Positions 10,983-19,374 of a stretch of 64,000 nucleotides of DNA are shown piece by piece (position 1 is the stretch's first letter; each line of letters opens with the position of its first letter). Made by a program: the position numbers and the translations under genes. This DNA is from Streptomyces sp. SM11 (GTDB lineage: Bacteria; Actinomycetota; Actinomycetes; Streptomycetales; Streptomycetaceae). Below the pieces are notes generated by a model, which saw only the letters and a list, made by a program, of their open reading frames with translations, was not told the DNA's origin and ran no database searches. The stretch spans positions 1 to 64,000 of the forward strand of contig NZ_NEUE01000296.1 in assembly GCF_002910905.1 (NCBI RefSeq), read 5' to 3'.

Positions 10983-12665
10983 GTGGCCCGGCGACCACTC
11001 CCCCGCATTCTGAGCAGCGGCAGCGCTTCGATCACTCGCAGCAGAGAGATCGCGCGCACGGCCGCCGACAGTGCCACCGATGTCCTCCATCCGCTGATCA
11101 CAGTGGTCCGCGGACTGCGGCTGCTGGCCGTGTCCGGCCGGCAGAAGTGGGTCGCGACCCCCAAGGAACGGCGAGGTCCCAAGCTGTTCCTCGGCGCGGC
11201 CTGCGTGCTGGTGGTGGCGCTCGTCCCCTACGGGCCGATCCTGGCCCTCGTCACGGTGATGGGCGCAGCCGCGTGGAAGGGGCGGGAGCGGGCCCCGGTG
11301 CGGACCGGGCCCGACGACGCGGAGACCGCACGCCTGCGGTCGCTGTACGAGGCGCTCGTGCCGTACTTCTCGACGGCCGACGACCCCGATCCGCTGTTCG
11401 CCCACGGCGGCGACTGGGCGAAGGCCCTCGACGGCTACGGCTTCGACGACGACGGGCGGCTCACCCGCCTCCAGGTCTCCTACCCCGCGTACTTCACGGA
11501 CGGCGAGGCCGCCGCCCGCTCCCGGATCGAGCAGCTGCTCCACACCAAGTCCGGCCGGGGCCGTGAGTACCACTTCGGCTGGGACGAGGAGGCCAACCGC
11601 CTCGTCATGACGGTGCTGGACGCGCTCCCCACGACGATCGCCGCCCAGCGCTTCGTCACCGCCCCCGGCGAGACGGTCATCGGCTTCACCGACCCGGACG
11701 CCGTCTCGCGCACCGTCCCCGTGCGCGACGGCGACACGACGGTGGACGCCTCGCCCGTGGTCTGGCGGACCGGCGGCCGCTCCACCGAACCGCACCTGCT
11801 GGCCGTCGGACAGCCCGGTGCCGGCACCACGACCCTGGTCCGCTCGATCGCCCTCCAGGCCCTCCAGAACGGCGACGTGATCGTCGTCGACGGCAGCGGG
11901 ACCGGTGAGTACGGCGCCCTCACCGGGCGCACCGGCGTCCTCGCCGTGGAGTCCGGCCTCGGCGGGGCGCTGGCCACTCTGGAATGGGCGGCGCACGAGA
12001 CCGAGCGGCGCCTGATCACCGCCAACCTGGCCCGCCAGACCGGCCGCCCGACGCCGGACGACATCCGGCGTCCGCTGTGGATCCTGCTGGACCGGCCCGG
12101 CGTCCTCGGCCACCTCGCGACGGCCGACGGCAGGCCCGACCCGCAGGAACTGCTCCGGATCCCGCTGCGGCACGGCCGGGCGGCGCAGGTCACCGTCGTG
12201 CTGGCCGAGCAGTTCGACGCGCTGGACACGCTCACCGAGACCGTACGGACCCACACCCGCGCCCGCGCGGTCCTCGGGCCCGCCTCCCGCGAGCAGATCG
12301 AAGCCGTCCTCGGCGCCGAACCGCACACCACGCCGCCGCCCGAGGTCCCCCCGGGCCGCGGCTACGTCCGCCTGGGCACGGGCCCGGTCCTGCGGCTCCA
12401 GGTGCCCGCCACCCCGGACCCGTACGACGACGCCACCAGCGACGCGCACCGGCGGGCGGTACTCGGCCTGCTGCCCGGCCCGCACACCCCGATGGCGGCG
12501 CCGGCGCGGGAGCCCGCCGACGAGGGCCCCGCGACGGAGCAGGTCCCCGTGGCGGTGGAAGCCGCGGCCCGTCCGGTCGAGGCGGTTCCGGTGGAGGCGG
12601 TGGTCGCCGAGGCCAGGCCGTCCGAGCCGCTCGCGAAGGCGCAGCCGGCGGGCGCCGAGAGCTGA
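10983..12665 (+). CDS. sffA: SffA, SpoIIIE/FtsK-like protein, partner of SmeA
   Basis: The protein has about 560 residues. The GTG start at 10983 has AGGAG 7 bases upstream. One or two membrane helices lie at about residues 60-90 (LFLGAACVLVVALVPYGPILALVTVMGAAAW). An FtsK-like ATPase domain follows at about residues 240-490, and then an acidic Ala/Pro/Glu-rich tail. It should act with SmeA at sporulation septa in DNA handling. The P-loop is unusual: the segment at about residues 275-283 reads GQPGAGTTT, with Thr where the Walker A Lys belongs. The Walker B-like strand reads WILLDRPG, with Arg after the Asp. The protein may therefore bind DNA or membrane without normal ATP hydrolysis. Whether this is family-wide I cannot tell. 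Confidence 0.78.
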   Translation: MARRPLPRILSSGSASITRSREIARTAADSATDVLHPLITVVRGLRLLAVSGRQKWVATPKERRGPKLFLGAACVLVVALVPYGPILALVTVMGAAAWKGRERAPVRTGPDDAETARLRSLYEALVPYFSTADDPDPLFAHGGDWAKALDGYGFDDDGRLTRLQVSYPAYFTDGEAAARSRIEQLLHTKSGRGREYHFGWDEEANRLVMTVLDALPTTIAAQRFVTAPGETVIGFTDPDAVSRTVPVRDGDTTVDASPVVWRTGGRSTEPHLLAVGQPGAGTTTLVRSIALQALQNGDVIVVDGSGTGEYGALTGRTGVLAVESGLGGALATLEWAAHETERRLITANLARQTGRPTPDDIRRPLWILLDRPGVLGHLATADGRPDPQELLRIPLRHGRAAQVTVVLAEQFDALDTLTETVRTHTRARAVLGPASREQIEAVLGAEPHTTPPPEVPPGRGYVRLGTGPVLRLQVPATPDPYDDATSDAHRRAVLGLLPGPHTPMAAPAREPADEGPATEQVPVAVEAAARPVEAVPVEAVVAEARPSEPLAKAQPAGAES

Positions 12666-12690
12666 GCCGGGCAGGCCCGAGCAGCACGAC

Positions 12691-12726
12691 GGGCGGGGAG
12701 CGGACCCGATGGTCCGCTCCCCGCCC
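12691..12726. terminator. Strong bidirectional terminator between sffA and the MocR gene
   Basis: The arms GGGCGGGGAGCGGACC (12691-12706) and GGTCCGCTCCCCGCCC (12711-12726) form a perfect 16-bp stem with a CGAT loop. They lie between two convergent genes. Confidence 0.8.
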
Positions 12727-12751
12727 GCGGTCGTTCCGTCGAAGGAGCCGC

Positions 12752-14251
12752 TCAGGCCACGAAGCTGCGCGGGACGTCGGCCCCCGCGCCCGCCCCGGAC
12801 CGCACCAGGCCCACCGCCGCGGCCAGGCGTACGGCCGCCTCGTCGGCGACCGGGCCGCTCACCGTGAACGGCAGCCGCACATATCCCTCGAAGGCCCCGT
12901 CGACCCCGAAGCGAGGGCCCGAAGGCACCCGGACGCCGACGCGTTCGCCCGCGACGGCCAGCCGCGATCCGGAGAGGCCGCCGGTGCGCACCCACAGCGT
13001 CAGGCCGCCGCGCGGCACGGCGAACTCCCAGTCCGGAAGTTCCCGGCGCACCGCCGCGACCAGTGCGTTCCGGTTCTCGCGCGCCTGGCTCCGCCGGACC
13101 TCGACGGCCTGTTCCCAGCCGCCCGTGCCCATCAGCCAGTTGACGGCGAGCTGTTCCAGGACGGGGGTGCCCATGTCGGCGTACGCGCGGGCGGCGACCA
13201 GACTGCGGATGACGTCCGGGGCCGCGCGCACCCAGCCGATGCGCATGCCGGCCCAGAAGGCCTTGCTGGCCGAGCCGACGGTCAGGACCGTGCTGCCGGC
13301 CGGGTCGAAGGCGCAGACCCGGCGCGGCATGTCGATGTCTGCGTCCAGGCGGAGTTCGCTCATCGTCTCGTCGACGACCAGGACCGTTCCGGCCGACCGG
13401 GCCGCCTCCACCAGGTCCCGGCGCTGCTGCTCGTCGGCGAGCGCGCCGGTGGGGTTGTGGAAGTCGGCGACCACATAGGCGAGCCGGGGTGCGGCGTCCC
13501 GCAGCACCTGACGCCAGCGGTTCATGTCCCAGCCGCCGAGCCCCTCCTCCATCGCGACCGGGACCAGGCGGGCGCCCGTCTCGCGCATCAGCTGGAGGAT
13601 GTTGGCGTAACTGGGGGACTCGACCGCGATGCGTTCGCCGCGGCCCGCGAAGAGGTGGCAGATCGCGTCGATGGCACCCATCGCGCCGGTGGTGACCATG
13701 ACCTGTTCGGGCATGGTGGGGATGCCGAGCGCGGTGTAGCGGTCGGCGATCATCTGGCGCAGGGCGGGCAGTCCGGCCGGGTAGTCACCGTGCGTGTGGG
13801 CGTACGGCGGCAGCTCCTCCAGCGCCCCCTGGACGGCACGGGTCAGCCAGGGCTCGGGTGCCGGCAGGGCCGCGCAACCCAGGTCGATCATCGAGCCGAG
13901 CGACTCCGGCGGCAGCGGTTCCAGACCGCGGGCGGGCAGCGGATTACCGGCCGGGACGGCGGTCCAGCTTCCCGCGCCGCGCCGCGACTCCAGGAAGCCT
14001 TCGGCGCGCAGCGCCTCGTAGGCGGCCGCGACGGTCGTCCGGCTGACGGACAGGGCGAGGGCCAGTTCACGTTCGGCGGGGAGTCGGGCGGCGACCGGAA
14101 CCCGGCCCTCCAGGACGAGTAGCCGTACGCCGTCGGCCAGCGCACGGTAGGCGGGGGGCTTGCGGCCGCCCGGTCCGGTGGGCCGGGCCTGTTGCGACCG
14201 GAGCTGCCGGGCGAGCTGGGCCGCCCCCACTGTCGATGTCCACTGTGCCAC
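12752..14251 (-). CDS. MocR-type regulator (GntR winged helix fused to an aminotransferase-like domain)
   Basis: This protein of about 499 residues has an N-terminal GntR helix-turn-helix (roughly residues 20-85: LPAERELALALSVSRTTVAAAYEALRAEGFLESRRGAGSW). A class I aminotransferase-fold domain follows, with the PLP lysine in GSASKAFWAGMRIGW. MocR proteins sense PLP or an amino compound and switch nearby genes. The frame is open far upstream, but the GTG at 14251 with a GGAAGGTGG site about 9 bases away gives a clean start (VAQWTSTVG). The gene is divergent from the membrane protein at 14354, which it probably controls. Confidence 0.85.
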   Translation of the reverse strand: MAQWTSTVGAAQLARQLRSQQARPTGPGGRKPPAYRALADGVRLLVLEGRVPVAARLPAERELALALSVSRTTVAAAYEALRAEGFLESRRGAGSWTAVPAGNPLPARGLEPLPPESLGSMIDLGCAALPAPEPWLTRAVQGALEELPPYAHTHGDYPAGLPALRQMIADRYTALGIPTMPEQVMVTTGAMGAIDAICHLFAGRGERIAVESPSYANILQLMRETGARLVPVAMEEGLGGWDMNRWRQVLRDAAPRLAYVVADFHNPTGALADEQQRRDLVEAARSAGTVLVVDETMSELRLDADIDMPRRVCAFDPAGSTVLTVGSASKAFWAGMRIGWVRAAPDVIRSLVAARAYADMGTPVLEQLAVNWLMGTGGWEQAVEVRRSQARENRNALVAAVRRELPDWEFAVPRGGLTLWVRTGGLSGSRLAVAGERVGVRVPSGPRFGVDGAFEGYVRLPFTVSGPVADEAAVRLAAAVGLVRSGAGAGADVPRSFVA

Positions 14252-14330
14252 CGAAATCAGTCCACCTTCCTCGAATTGGCCATAGTTGACGACCGGCCTC
14301 CTGCCACAGAGTGGCACGAAGCAGTCCACT
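14238..14330. promoter_or_regulatory. Three direct copies of GTCCAC(T/C) between the divergent MocR and membrane-protein genes
   Basis: On the plus strand GTCCACT (14238-14244), GTCCACC (14260-14266) and GTCCACT (14324-14330) straddle the divergent starts. MocR regulators commonly bind spaced direct or inverted repeats in exactly this kind of intergenic region. The first copy lies just inside the MocR gene start, which would suit autoregulation. Binding is inferred only. Confidence 0.4.
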
Positions 14331-14353
14331 ATCACTACATCAGGGGGCACAAC

Positions 14354-15067
14354 GTGGCCAGGACCACCGGCCGGAGCACCACCCATCTCACCCGGCGGCT
14401 GGTCCAGCTGTACATCGGCCTGACGCTGTACGGGGCGAGCTCCGCGCTCCTGGTGCGGGCCGAACTCGGCCTGGAGCCGTGGGGCGTACTGCACCAGGGC
14501 CTCGCTGAACTGACCGGGATCTCGATCGGCGTCGTGTCGATCATCATCGGCGCGGTGGTGCTGCTGCTGTGGATCCCGCTGCGCCAGCGGCCGGGGCTCG
14601 GCACGGTCTCGAACGTCTTCGTGGTCGGGCTGGCGCTGGACGGGACGCTCGCCGTGGTCGGCGACCTGGAGGGCCTCGGGCTCCGCATCCCGGTGATGGT
14701 TCTGGGCGTCGTGCTCAACGGGGTGGCGACCGGGCTGTACATCGCGGCCCGGTTCGGCCCCGGCCCGCGCGACGGGCTGATGACCGGGCTGAACCACGTC
14801 ACCGGCCGCTCGATCCGGCTGGTCCGCACGGCGATCGAGGTGGCCGTCGTGGCGACGGGCTTCGTGCTGGGCGGCTCGCTCGGGGCCGGAACGGTGCTGT
14901 ACGCCCTCGCCATCGGCCCGCTGGCCCAGTTCTTCCTGCGGATGTTCGCACTGCCCGCGCCCGCCGAGGTCACCCCGGGTTCCGACGGACCGTCCACCAC
15001 CGCGCCGCCCGCCGGTTCCGGGCCCGTTGCCGCCCCGGCGTCCGGGCACGCCATACTGCCGCAGTGA
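14354..15067 (+). CDS. YczE/YitT-like integral membrane protein
   Basis: This 237-residue membrane protein has about five hydrophobic helices and a Pro/Ala-rich C-terminal tail. The motif RAELGLEPWGVLHQGLAELTGIS and the later RFGPGPRDGLMTGLNHVTG are typical of YczE-like membrane proteins, whose transport substrate is unknown. The GTG at 14354 has GGGGG 5-6 bases upstream. The gene is divergent from a MocR regulator, a common pairing for this family. It overlaps the next gene by four bases (GTGA). Confidence 0.75.
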   Translation: MARTTGRSTTHLTRRLVQLYIGLTLYGASSALLVRAELGLEPWGVLHQGLAELTGISIGVVSIIIGAVVLLLWIPLRQRPGLGTVSNVFVVGLALDGTLAVVGDLEGLGLRIPVMVLGVVLNGVATGLYIAARFGPGPRDGLMTGLNHVTGRSIRLVRTAIEVAVVATGFVLGGSLGAGTVLYALAIGPLAQFFLRMFALPAPAEVTPGSDGPSTTAPPAGSGPVAAPASGHAILPQ

Positions 15068-15825
15068 AACCGAGCCACCCCTACCTGGACCACCCGACGC
15101 CGATCGCCTTCGCCCATCGCGGCGGGGCGGCGGACGGCGTGGAGAACACCGCGACCGCCTTCCGCCGGGCGTCCGACGCGGGCTACCGCTACTTCGAGAC
15201 CGATGTGCACACCACGGCGGACGGCCGGCTGGTCGCCTTCCACGACGCGACGCTGGACCGGGTCACCGACACCCGGGGCCGGATCGCCGAACTGCCCTGG
15301 AGCGAGGTGCGCCGGGCCCGGGTCGGGGGCGGCGAACCGCTCCCGCTCTTCGAGGAACTCCTTGAGGAGTTCCCGGAGGCCCGCTGGAACGTGGACCTTA
15401 AGGCCGAATCGGCGCTGGAGCCGCTGCTCGGCCTGATCCGCCGCACCGACGCCTGGGACCGGGTCTGCGTCGGTTCGTTCTCGGAGGCCCGGGTGGCCCG
15501 CGCCCACCGTCTGGCGGGCCACCGCCTGGCCACGTCGTACGGGGTGCGCGGCGTCCTGGGGCTGCGCCTGCGTTCGTACGGGATCCCGGCGGCCCTGCGC
15601 GCGGGCGCGGTCTGCGCACAGGTCCCGGAGCGGCAGGGCGGCATCCCGGTGGTGGACGCCCGTTTCGTCCGCACGGCGCACGCGCTGGGACTCCAGGTGC
15701 ACGTCTGGACGGTGAACGAACCGGAGCGGATGGCGGCGCTCCTGGACCTCGGCGTGGATGGCATCATGACCGATCACATCGAGACGCTGCGTACGGTGCT
15801 GAGCGAGCGGGGGGCATGGTCTTGA
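15064..15825 (+). CDS. glpQ: Glycerophosphodiester phosphodiesterase
   Basis: This 253-residue GDPD-family TIM barrel hydrolyses glycerophosphodiesters to glycerol-3-phosphate and an alcohol. The active-site elements are all visible: FAHRGG near residue 15 with ENT following, FETDVH, and the general-acid loop FHDATLDRVTDTRG. The C-terminal strands read VHVWTVN and GVDGIMTDH. There is no signal peptide, so a cytoplasmic role in phospholipid head-group turnover is likely. The GTG start overlaps the stop of the preceding membrane-protein gene (GTGA), so the pair is translationally coupled. Confidence 0.88.
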   Translation: MKPSHPYLDHPTPIAFAHRGGAADGVENTATAFRRASDAGYRYFETDVHTTADGRLVAFHDATLDRVTDTRGRIAELPWSEVRRARVGGGEPLPLFEELLEEFPEARWNVDLKAESALEPLLGLIRRTDAWDRVCVGSFSEARVARAHRLAGHRLATSYGVRGVLGLRLRSYGIPAALRAGAVCAQVPERQGGIPVVDARFVRTAHALGLQVHVWTVNEPERMAALLDLGVDGIMTDHIETLRTVLSERGAWS

Positions 15826-15871
15826 CGCCCGGTCCGTCCGCGTCCACAGGGGACGACCGAGGGGACGCGGA

Positions 15872-17245
15872 ATGAGCACCGGGACCACGGGGAAGGCCGA
15901 TCCGTCAGGGCGACCGCCGGGAGACGGAACGGCGGCCGCCCGCAAGCGGGAGCAGCACGGCTGGTATTTCTACGACTTCGCCTGCTCCGTCTACTCCACC
16001 AGCGTGCTGACCGTCTTCCTCGGTCCGTATCTGACGTCGATCGCCAAGGCGGCGGCCGATCCCGACGGGTTCGTGCACCCCCTAGGCATACCCGTGCGCG
16101 CGGGCTCGCTGTTCGCGTACTCCGTCTCGGCGTCCATCGTGGTGGCCGTGATCCTGATGCCGATCGTGGGCGCGGCGGCGGACCGTACGGGGCGCAAGAA
16201 GCCGCTGCTGGCGGCGGCCGCCTACACGGGGGCCGCGGCGACGGCCGGGATGTTCTTCCTGGACGGCCACCGCTATCTGCTGGGGGCGTTCCTGCTGATC
16301 GTGGCCAACGCCTCGATCTCCGTGTCGATGGTCCTGTACAACGCCTACCTGCCGCAGATCGCCGGGCCGGAGGAGCGCGACGCGGTCTCCTCGCACGGCT
16401 GGGCCTTCGGCTACGCCTCGGGCGCCCTAGTCCTGGTCCTCAACCTGATCCTGTACACCGGCCACGAGTCCTTCGGGCTGGCGGAGTCCGACGCGGTGCG
16501 GATCTGTCTCGCCTCGGCCGGTGTGTGGTGGGGTGCGTTCACCCTCGTACCGCTGCGCCGGCTGCGCGACCGCCGGGTGCCGCCGGGCGGCGAGGGCTCG
16601 GTCGGATCCGGGTGGAAGCAGCTGCGGGCAACCCTGCGCGACATGCGGCGCCACCCGCTGACGCTCTCCTTCCTGCTCGCCTATCTCGTCTACAACGACG
16701 GGATCCAGACGGTGATCTCACAGGCCTCGCTGTACGGCTCCGAGGAGCTGGGCCTGGATCAGACGACGCTGATCATCGCCGTGCTGCTGGTGCAGATCCT
16801 GGCGGTGGCGGGGGCTCTCGGCATGGGGCGGCTCGCCCGGACGCACGGCGCCAAGCGCACTATCCTCGGATCGCTGGTCATCTGGACCCTGATCCTGGTC
16901 TCCGCCTACTTGCTGCCCGCCGACGCGCCGGTGTTCTTCTTCGTCCTGGCGGCGGCGATCGGTCTGGTGCTGGGCGGCAGCCAGGCGCTGTCGCGGTCGC
17001 TGTTCTCGCATCTGGTGCCGCGCGGCAAGGAGGCGGAGTACTTCTCCGCGTACGAGATGAGCGACCGCGGTCTGAGCTGGCTGGGGCCCCTGGTGTTCGG
17101 TCTGGCGTACCAGCTGACCGGCAGCTACCGGGAGGCGATCATCTCGCTGATCGTGTTCTTCGCCCTCGGCGCGGCACTGCTCGCGCGGGTTCCGGTGAGG
17201 CGGGCGATCCAGGCCGCGGGCAACCCGGTGCCGGACCGGATTTAG
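15872..17245 (+). CDS. MFS transporter, UMF1/Atg22-like family
   Basis: This 457-residue protein has 12 predicted membrane helices. The N-terminal EQHGWYFYDFACSVYSTSVLTVFLGPYL is the signature opening of the UMF1 (vacuole-effluxer-like) branch of the major facilitator superfamily. GAAADRTGRKKPLL is the loop 2-3 motif. Substrates are unknown; amino acid or drug efflux are both possible. The start ATG has GAGGGG 7 bases upstream. A weak inverted repeat (AGGCC...GGCCT, about 17263-17283) may be its terminator. Confidence 0.85.
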   Translation: MSTGTTGKADPSGRPPGDGTAAARKREQHGWYFYDFACSVYSTSVLTVFLGPYLTSIAKAAADPDGFVHPLGIPVRAGSLFAYSVSASIVVAVILMPIVGAAADRTGRKKPLLAAAAYTGAAATAGMFFLDGHRYLLGAFLLIVANASISVSMVLYNAYLPQIAGPEERDAVSSHGWAFGYASGALVLVLNLILYTGHESFGLAESDAVRICLASAGVWWGAFTLVPLRRLRDRRVPPGGEGSVGSGWKQLRATLRDMRRHPLTLSFLLAYLVYNDGIQTVISQASLYGSEELGLDQTTLIIAVLLVQILAVAGALGMGRLARTHGAKRTILGSLVIWTLILVSAYLLPADAPVFFFVLAAAIGLVLGGSQALSRSLFSHLVPRGKEAEYFSAYEMSDRGLSWLGPLVFGLAYQLTGSYREAIISLIVFFALGAALLARVPVRRAIQAAGNPVPDRI

Positions 17246-17311
17246 ACGTTGCCGTCAAAGGCCGGTAGTATACGTCTTTGGCCTGCCCGGAGGACCGTTA
17301 CTGCGAGTGGA

Positions 17312-17326
17312 AGCGGTTCAACCGCT
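17312..17326. repeat. 15-bp near-perfect palindrome upstream of rbpA
   Basis: AGCGGTTCAACCGCT consists of 7-bp arms around one central base. It lies about 110 bases upstream of the rbpA promoter. It could be an operator or part of an RNA hairpin at the end of the MFS transcript. Confidence 0.35.
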
Positions 17327-17422
17327 GGGTGACAACATCCAACAAAGGTGACAAACCGGGCATGGGCGGGTACTCAACCCAGATAAGGCAGCGGCACGAC
17401 GGGCGACGCATGACCGGCAACG

Positions 17423-17448
17423 GGAATCTTTACCGCCGACCGGACGTT
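17423..17448 (+). promoter_or_regulatory. Sigma-R-type promoter of rbpA
   Basis: GGAAT (17423-17427), an 18-base spacer and GTT (17446-17448) match the GGAAT-N18/19-GTT consensus of the thiol-stress sigma factor SigR exactly. The promoter lies about 60 bases before the rbpA start. In Streptomyces coelicolor rbpA is known to be induced by disulfide stress through SigR, so context and motif agree. Confidence 0.75.
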
Positions 17449-17510
17449 GACCGGATGACGACGACAGCGACATTTTGTCCTGTGGGCGACAAGCCCGGGA
17501 GGCACGATTC

Positions 17511-18080
17511 ATGAGTGAGCGAGCTCTCCGCGGCACGCGACTTGTGGTTACCAGCTACGAGACGGACCGCGGCATCGATCTGGCCCCGCGCCAGGCGGTG
17601 GAGTACGCATGCCAGAACGGACATCGATTCGAGATGCCGTTCTCGGTAGAGGCGGAAATTCCGCCGGAGTGGGAGTGCAAGGCGTGCGGCGCCCAGGCAC
17701 TCCTGGTGGACGGGGATGGCCCCGAAGAGAAGAAGGGCAAGCCGGCGCGTACGCACTGGGACATGCTCATGGAGCGGCGCACCCGCGAGGAGCTGGAGGA
17801 GGTGCTGGCCGAGAGGCTGGCGGTTCTGCGCTCCGGAGCCATGAACATCGCCGTGCACCCGCGGCTCTTGGTATGCCCTTCCCGTCAGGGGGTGAGGGGC
17901 GGGCGAGGACCCTGCGGGTCGTCGTCGGGCCCGGAGGGCGCCTGGGTGCCGTCCTCGCGGACGACCTCACCGGGGACGACTTTTCCGTCCGGCCGGTGCA
18001 TCCTGGCTTGCTGGAACGCGTCCGAGAGGCTGCCCGGCGAGGCGGCCCGCATCCGGCGTTCCAGCGAGCGCTCCGCGTAA
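17511..18080 (+). CDS. rbpA: RbpA, RNA polymerase-binding protein, with an abnormal C-terminal read-through
   Basis: The first 118 residues are classic Streptomyces RbpA. They include the zinc-binding CxxxH and CxxC (ACQNGHRF, ECKACG) and the sigma-interaction helix region (ARTHWDMLMERRTREELEEVL). RbpA binds RNA polymerase and group I/II sigma factors and stabilises open complexes. Residue 118 ends at 17864 (NIAVHPR). The usual short tail and stop (DSRKSA-like, total about 124 residues) are missing. The frame instead runs through the fxsA gene in antisense to 18080, adding about 71 unrelated residues. Only 20 bases separate HPR from the fxsA stop. This looks like a deletion of the rbpA stop and the intergenic terminator, either real or an assembly loss. 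The start ATG has GGGAGG upstream. Confidence 0.85.
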   Translation: MSERALRGTRLVVTSYETDRGIDLAPRQAVEYACQNGHRFEMPFSVEAEIPPEWECKACGAQALLVDGDGPEEKKGKPARTHWDMLMERRTREELEEVLAERLAVLRSGAMNIAVHPRLLVCPSRQGVRGGRGPCGSSSGPEGAWVPSSRTTSPGTTFPSGRCILACWNASERLPGEAARIRRSSERSA

Positions 18081-18493
18081 CGGCTGATCATGGTGCGCAC
18101 TGGCGGCACCAGCAGGATCAGGCCGGCCGCGTCCGAGATCAGGCCGGGGATCAGGAGCAGCAGCCCGCCCAGCATCAGCAGCCCGTTGCCCCGGGATCCC
18201 TTGCCACCCGCGGCAGCGGCCGGCGGGGTGGCGGGGGCACCGGGCTGTCCCGGCATCTGCTGGAGGGTTTCGGTCAGGTTCTTGAAGGCGCGCCGGCCGG
18301 CGCTCTTGATGACCACCGTGCCGAGCACGGCGCCGGCCACCAGGATCAGCAGGACGGCGAGGCCGCCCGCGGCCGAGGCGACCAGGGTCAGGAGCCAGAT
18401 CTCCAGGACCAGCCAGGCGGCCAGGGCAAGCGGCAGGAATCTACGGGCGCGCGAGCGCCGGGGACGGGTCGGGGGCGGAGTGCCGGTCGTCAT
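17885..18493 (-). CDS. fxsA: FxsA-family membrane protein
   Basis: This 202-residue protein has an N-terminal helix (RFLPLALAAWLVLEIWLLTLVASAAGG), then LAVLLILVAGAVLGTVVIK, and a third hydrophobic segment LLMLGGLLLLIPGLISDAAGLILLVPPVR. The PG-I/L-SD-x-G-L-x-LLLPP pattern defines the FxsA family, named for suppression of F-plasmid exclusion of phage T7 in Escherichia coli. Its role in actinobacteria is unclear. The C-terminal tail is charged and disordered. The stop lies unusually close to rbpA on the opposite strand, with no terminator between them. Confidence 0.88.
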   Translation of the reverse strand: MTTGTPPPTRPRRSRARRFLPLALAAWLVLEIWLLTLVASAAGGLAVLLILVAGAVLGTVVIKSAGRRAFKNLTETLQQMPGQPGAPATPPAAAAGGKGSRGNGLLMLGGLLLLIPGLISDAAGLILLVPPVRTMISRYAERSLERRMRAASPGSLSDAFQQARMHRPDGKVVPGEVVREDGTQAPSGPDDDPQGPRPPLTP

Positions 18494-18606
18494 GCACCCA
18501 GTGTGCCCGTACCGGCGTGCAAGCGGCGTAAGAGGGTGATCATGAAGCGGTCCGGTCCGGTCCGCCCCCGGCCGCCAGCCCGCCCTCCGTCTCCGGTCCG
18601 GGGCCG

Positions 18607-19374
18607 TCAGAGGGGCTTGCGACCCAGAACCTTGTTCGCGCGGGAGGTGATGCCCCAGCCGGTGACCCGCCACAGCGCCTCGACGAGGATGTCCCGGCTC
18701 ATCTTCGAGTCGCCGATCTCCCGGTCGACGAACGTGATGGGGACCTCGACCACGTGATAGCCCGCCTCGACCGCGCGGCGGGCGAGATCCACCTGGAAGC
18801 AGTAGCCCTGCGAGGCGACCTCGCCCAGTCCGAGGCCGCCCAGCGTCTCGGTGCGGAAGGCGCGGTAGCCGCCGGTGACGTCCCGGACGGAGAGGCCGAG
18901 AGCAAGCCGGGAGTAGAGGCTTCCGCCGCGCGAGATCACCTCCCGGCTCCTGGGCCAGTTGACCACCCGGCCGCCCGGCACCCAGCGGGATCCGAGGACC
19001 AGGTCGGCGCCCTTGAGCGCGGTGAGCAGCCTGGGCAGCTCCTCGGGCTGGTGGGAGCCGTCGGCGTCCATCTCGACGAGCACGCCGTAGCCGTGCTCGG
19101 AGCCCCAGGCGAAGCCGGCGAGATAGGCGGCGCCGAGCCCTTCCTTGCCCTTGCGGTGCAGGACGTGCACCTGGTCGTCGGACGCGGCGATCTCGTCGGC
19201 CGCCTTGCCGGTGCCGTCGGGGCTGTTGTCGTCGGCCACCAGGATGTCGGCATCCGGGACGGCGGTGCGCACCCGGTCGACGATCGGTCCGATGTTCTCG
19301 ACCTCGTTGTAGGTCGGAATGATCACCAGAACCTTGCCGAGCGGGCCGAACTGCCTCTGACCGCCGTCGTTCAC
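18607..19374 (-). CDS. ppm1: Polyprenol monophosphomannose synthase
   Basis: This 255-residue GT2 glycosyltransferase transfers mannose from GDP-mannose to polyprenyl phosphate, giving the donor for extracytoplasmic mannosylation of proteins and lipids. The GT-A features are clear: IIPTYNEVENI at the start, the DDNSPDGTG loop, and EMDADGSHQPEEL carrying the metal-binding DXD equivalent. There is no fused acyltransferase domain or membrane segment, as expected of the Streptomyces form. The GTG at 19374 has AAGGGG about 6 bases upstream. In Streptomyces this enzyme is required for protein O-mannosylation and infection by some phages. Confidence 0.9.
   Translation of the reverse strand: MNDGGQRQFGPLGKVLVIIPTYNEVENIGPIVDRVRTAVPDADILVADDNSPDGTGKAADEIAASDDQVHVLHRKGKEGLGAAYLAGFAWGSEHGYGVLVEMDADGSHQPEELPRLLTALKGADLVLGSRWVPGGRVVNWPRSREVISRGGSLYSRLALGLSVRDVTGGYRAFRTETLGGLGLGEVASQGYCFQVDLARRAVEAGYHVVEVPITFVDREIGDSKMSRDILVEALWRVTGWGITSRANKVLGRKPL

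Noticed and set aside
17278-17514. 78-codon plus-strand frame before rbpA
   Set aside because: It starts at TTG without a ribosome site, overlaps rbpA and lies over the SigR promoter. It has no protein-like pattern.
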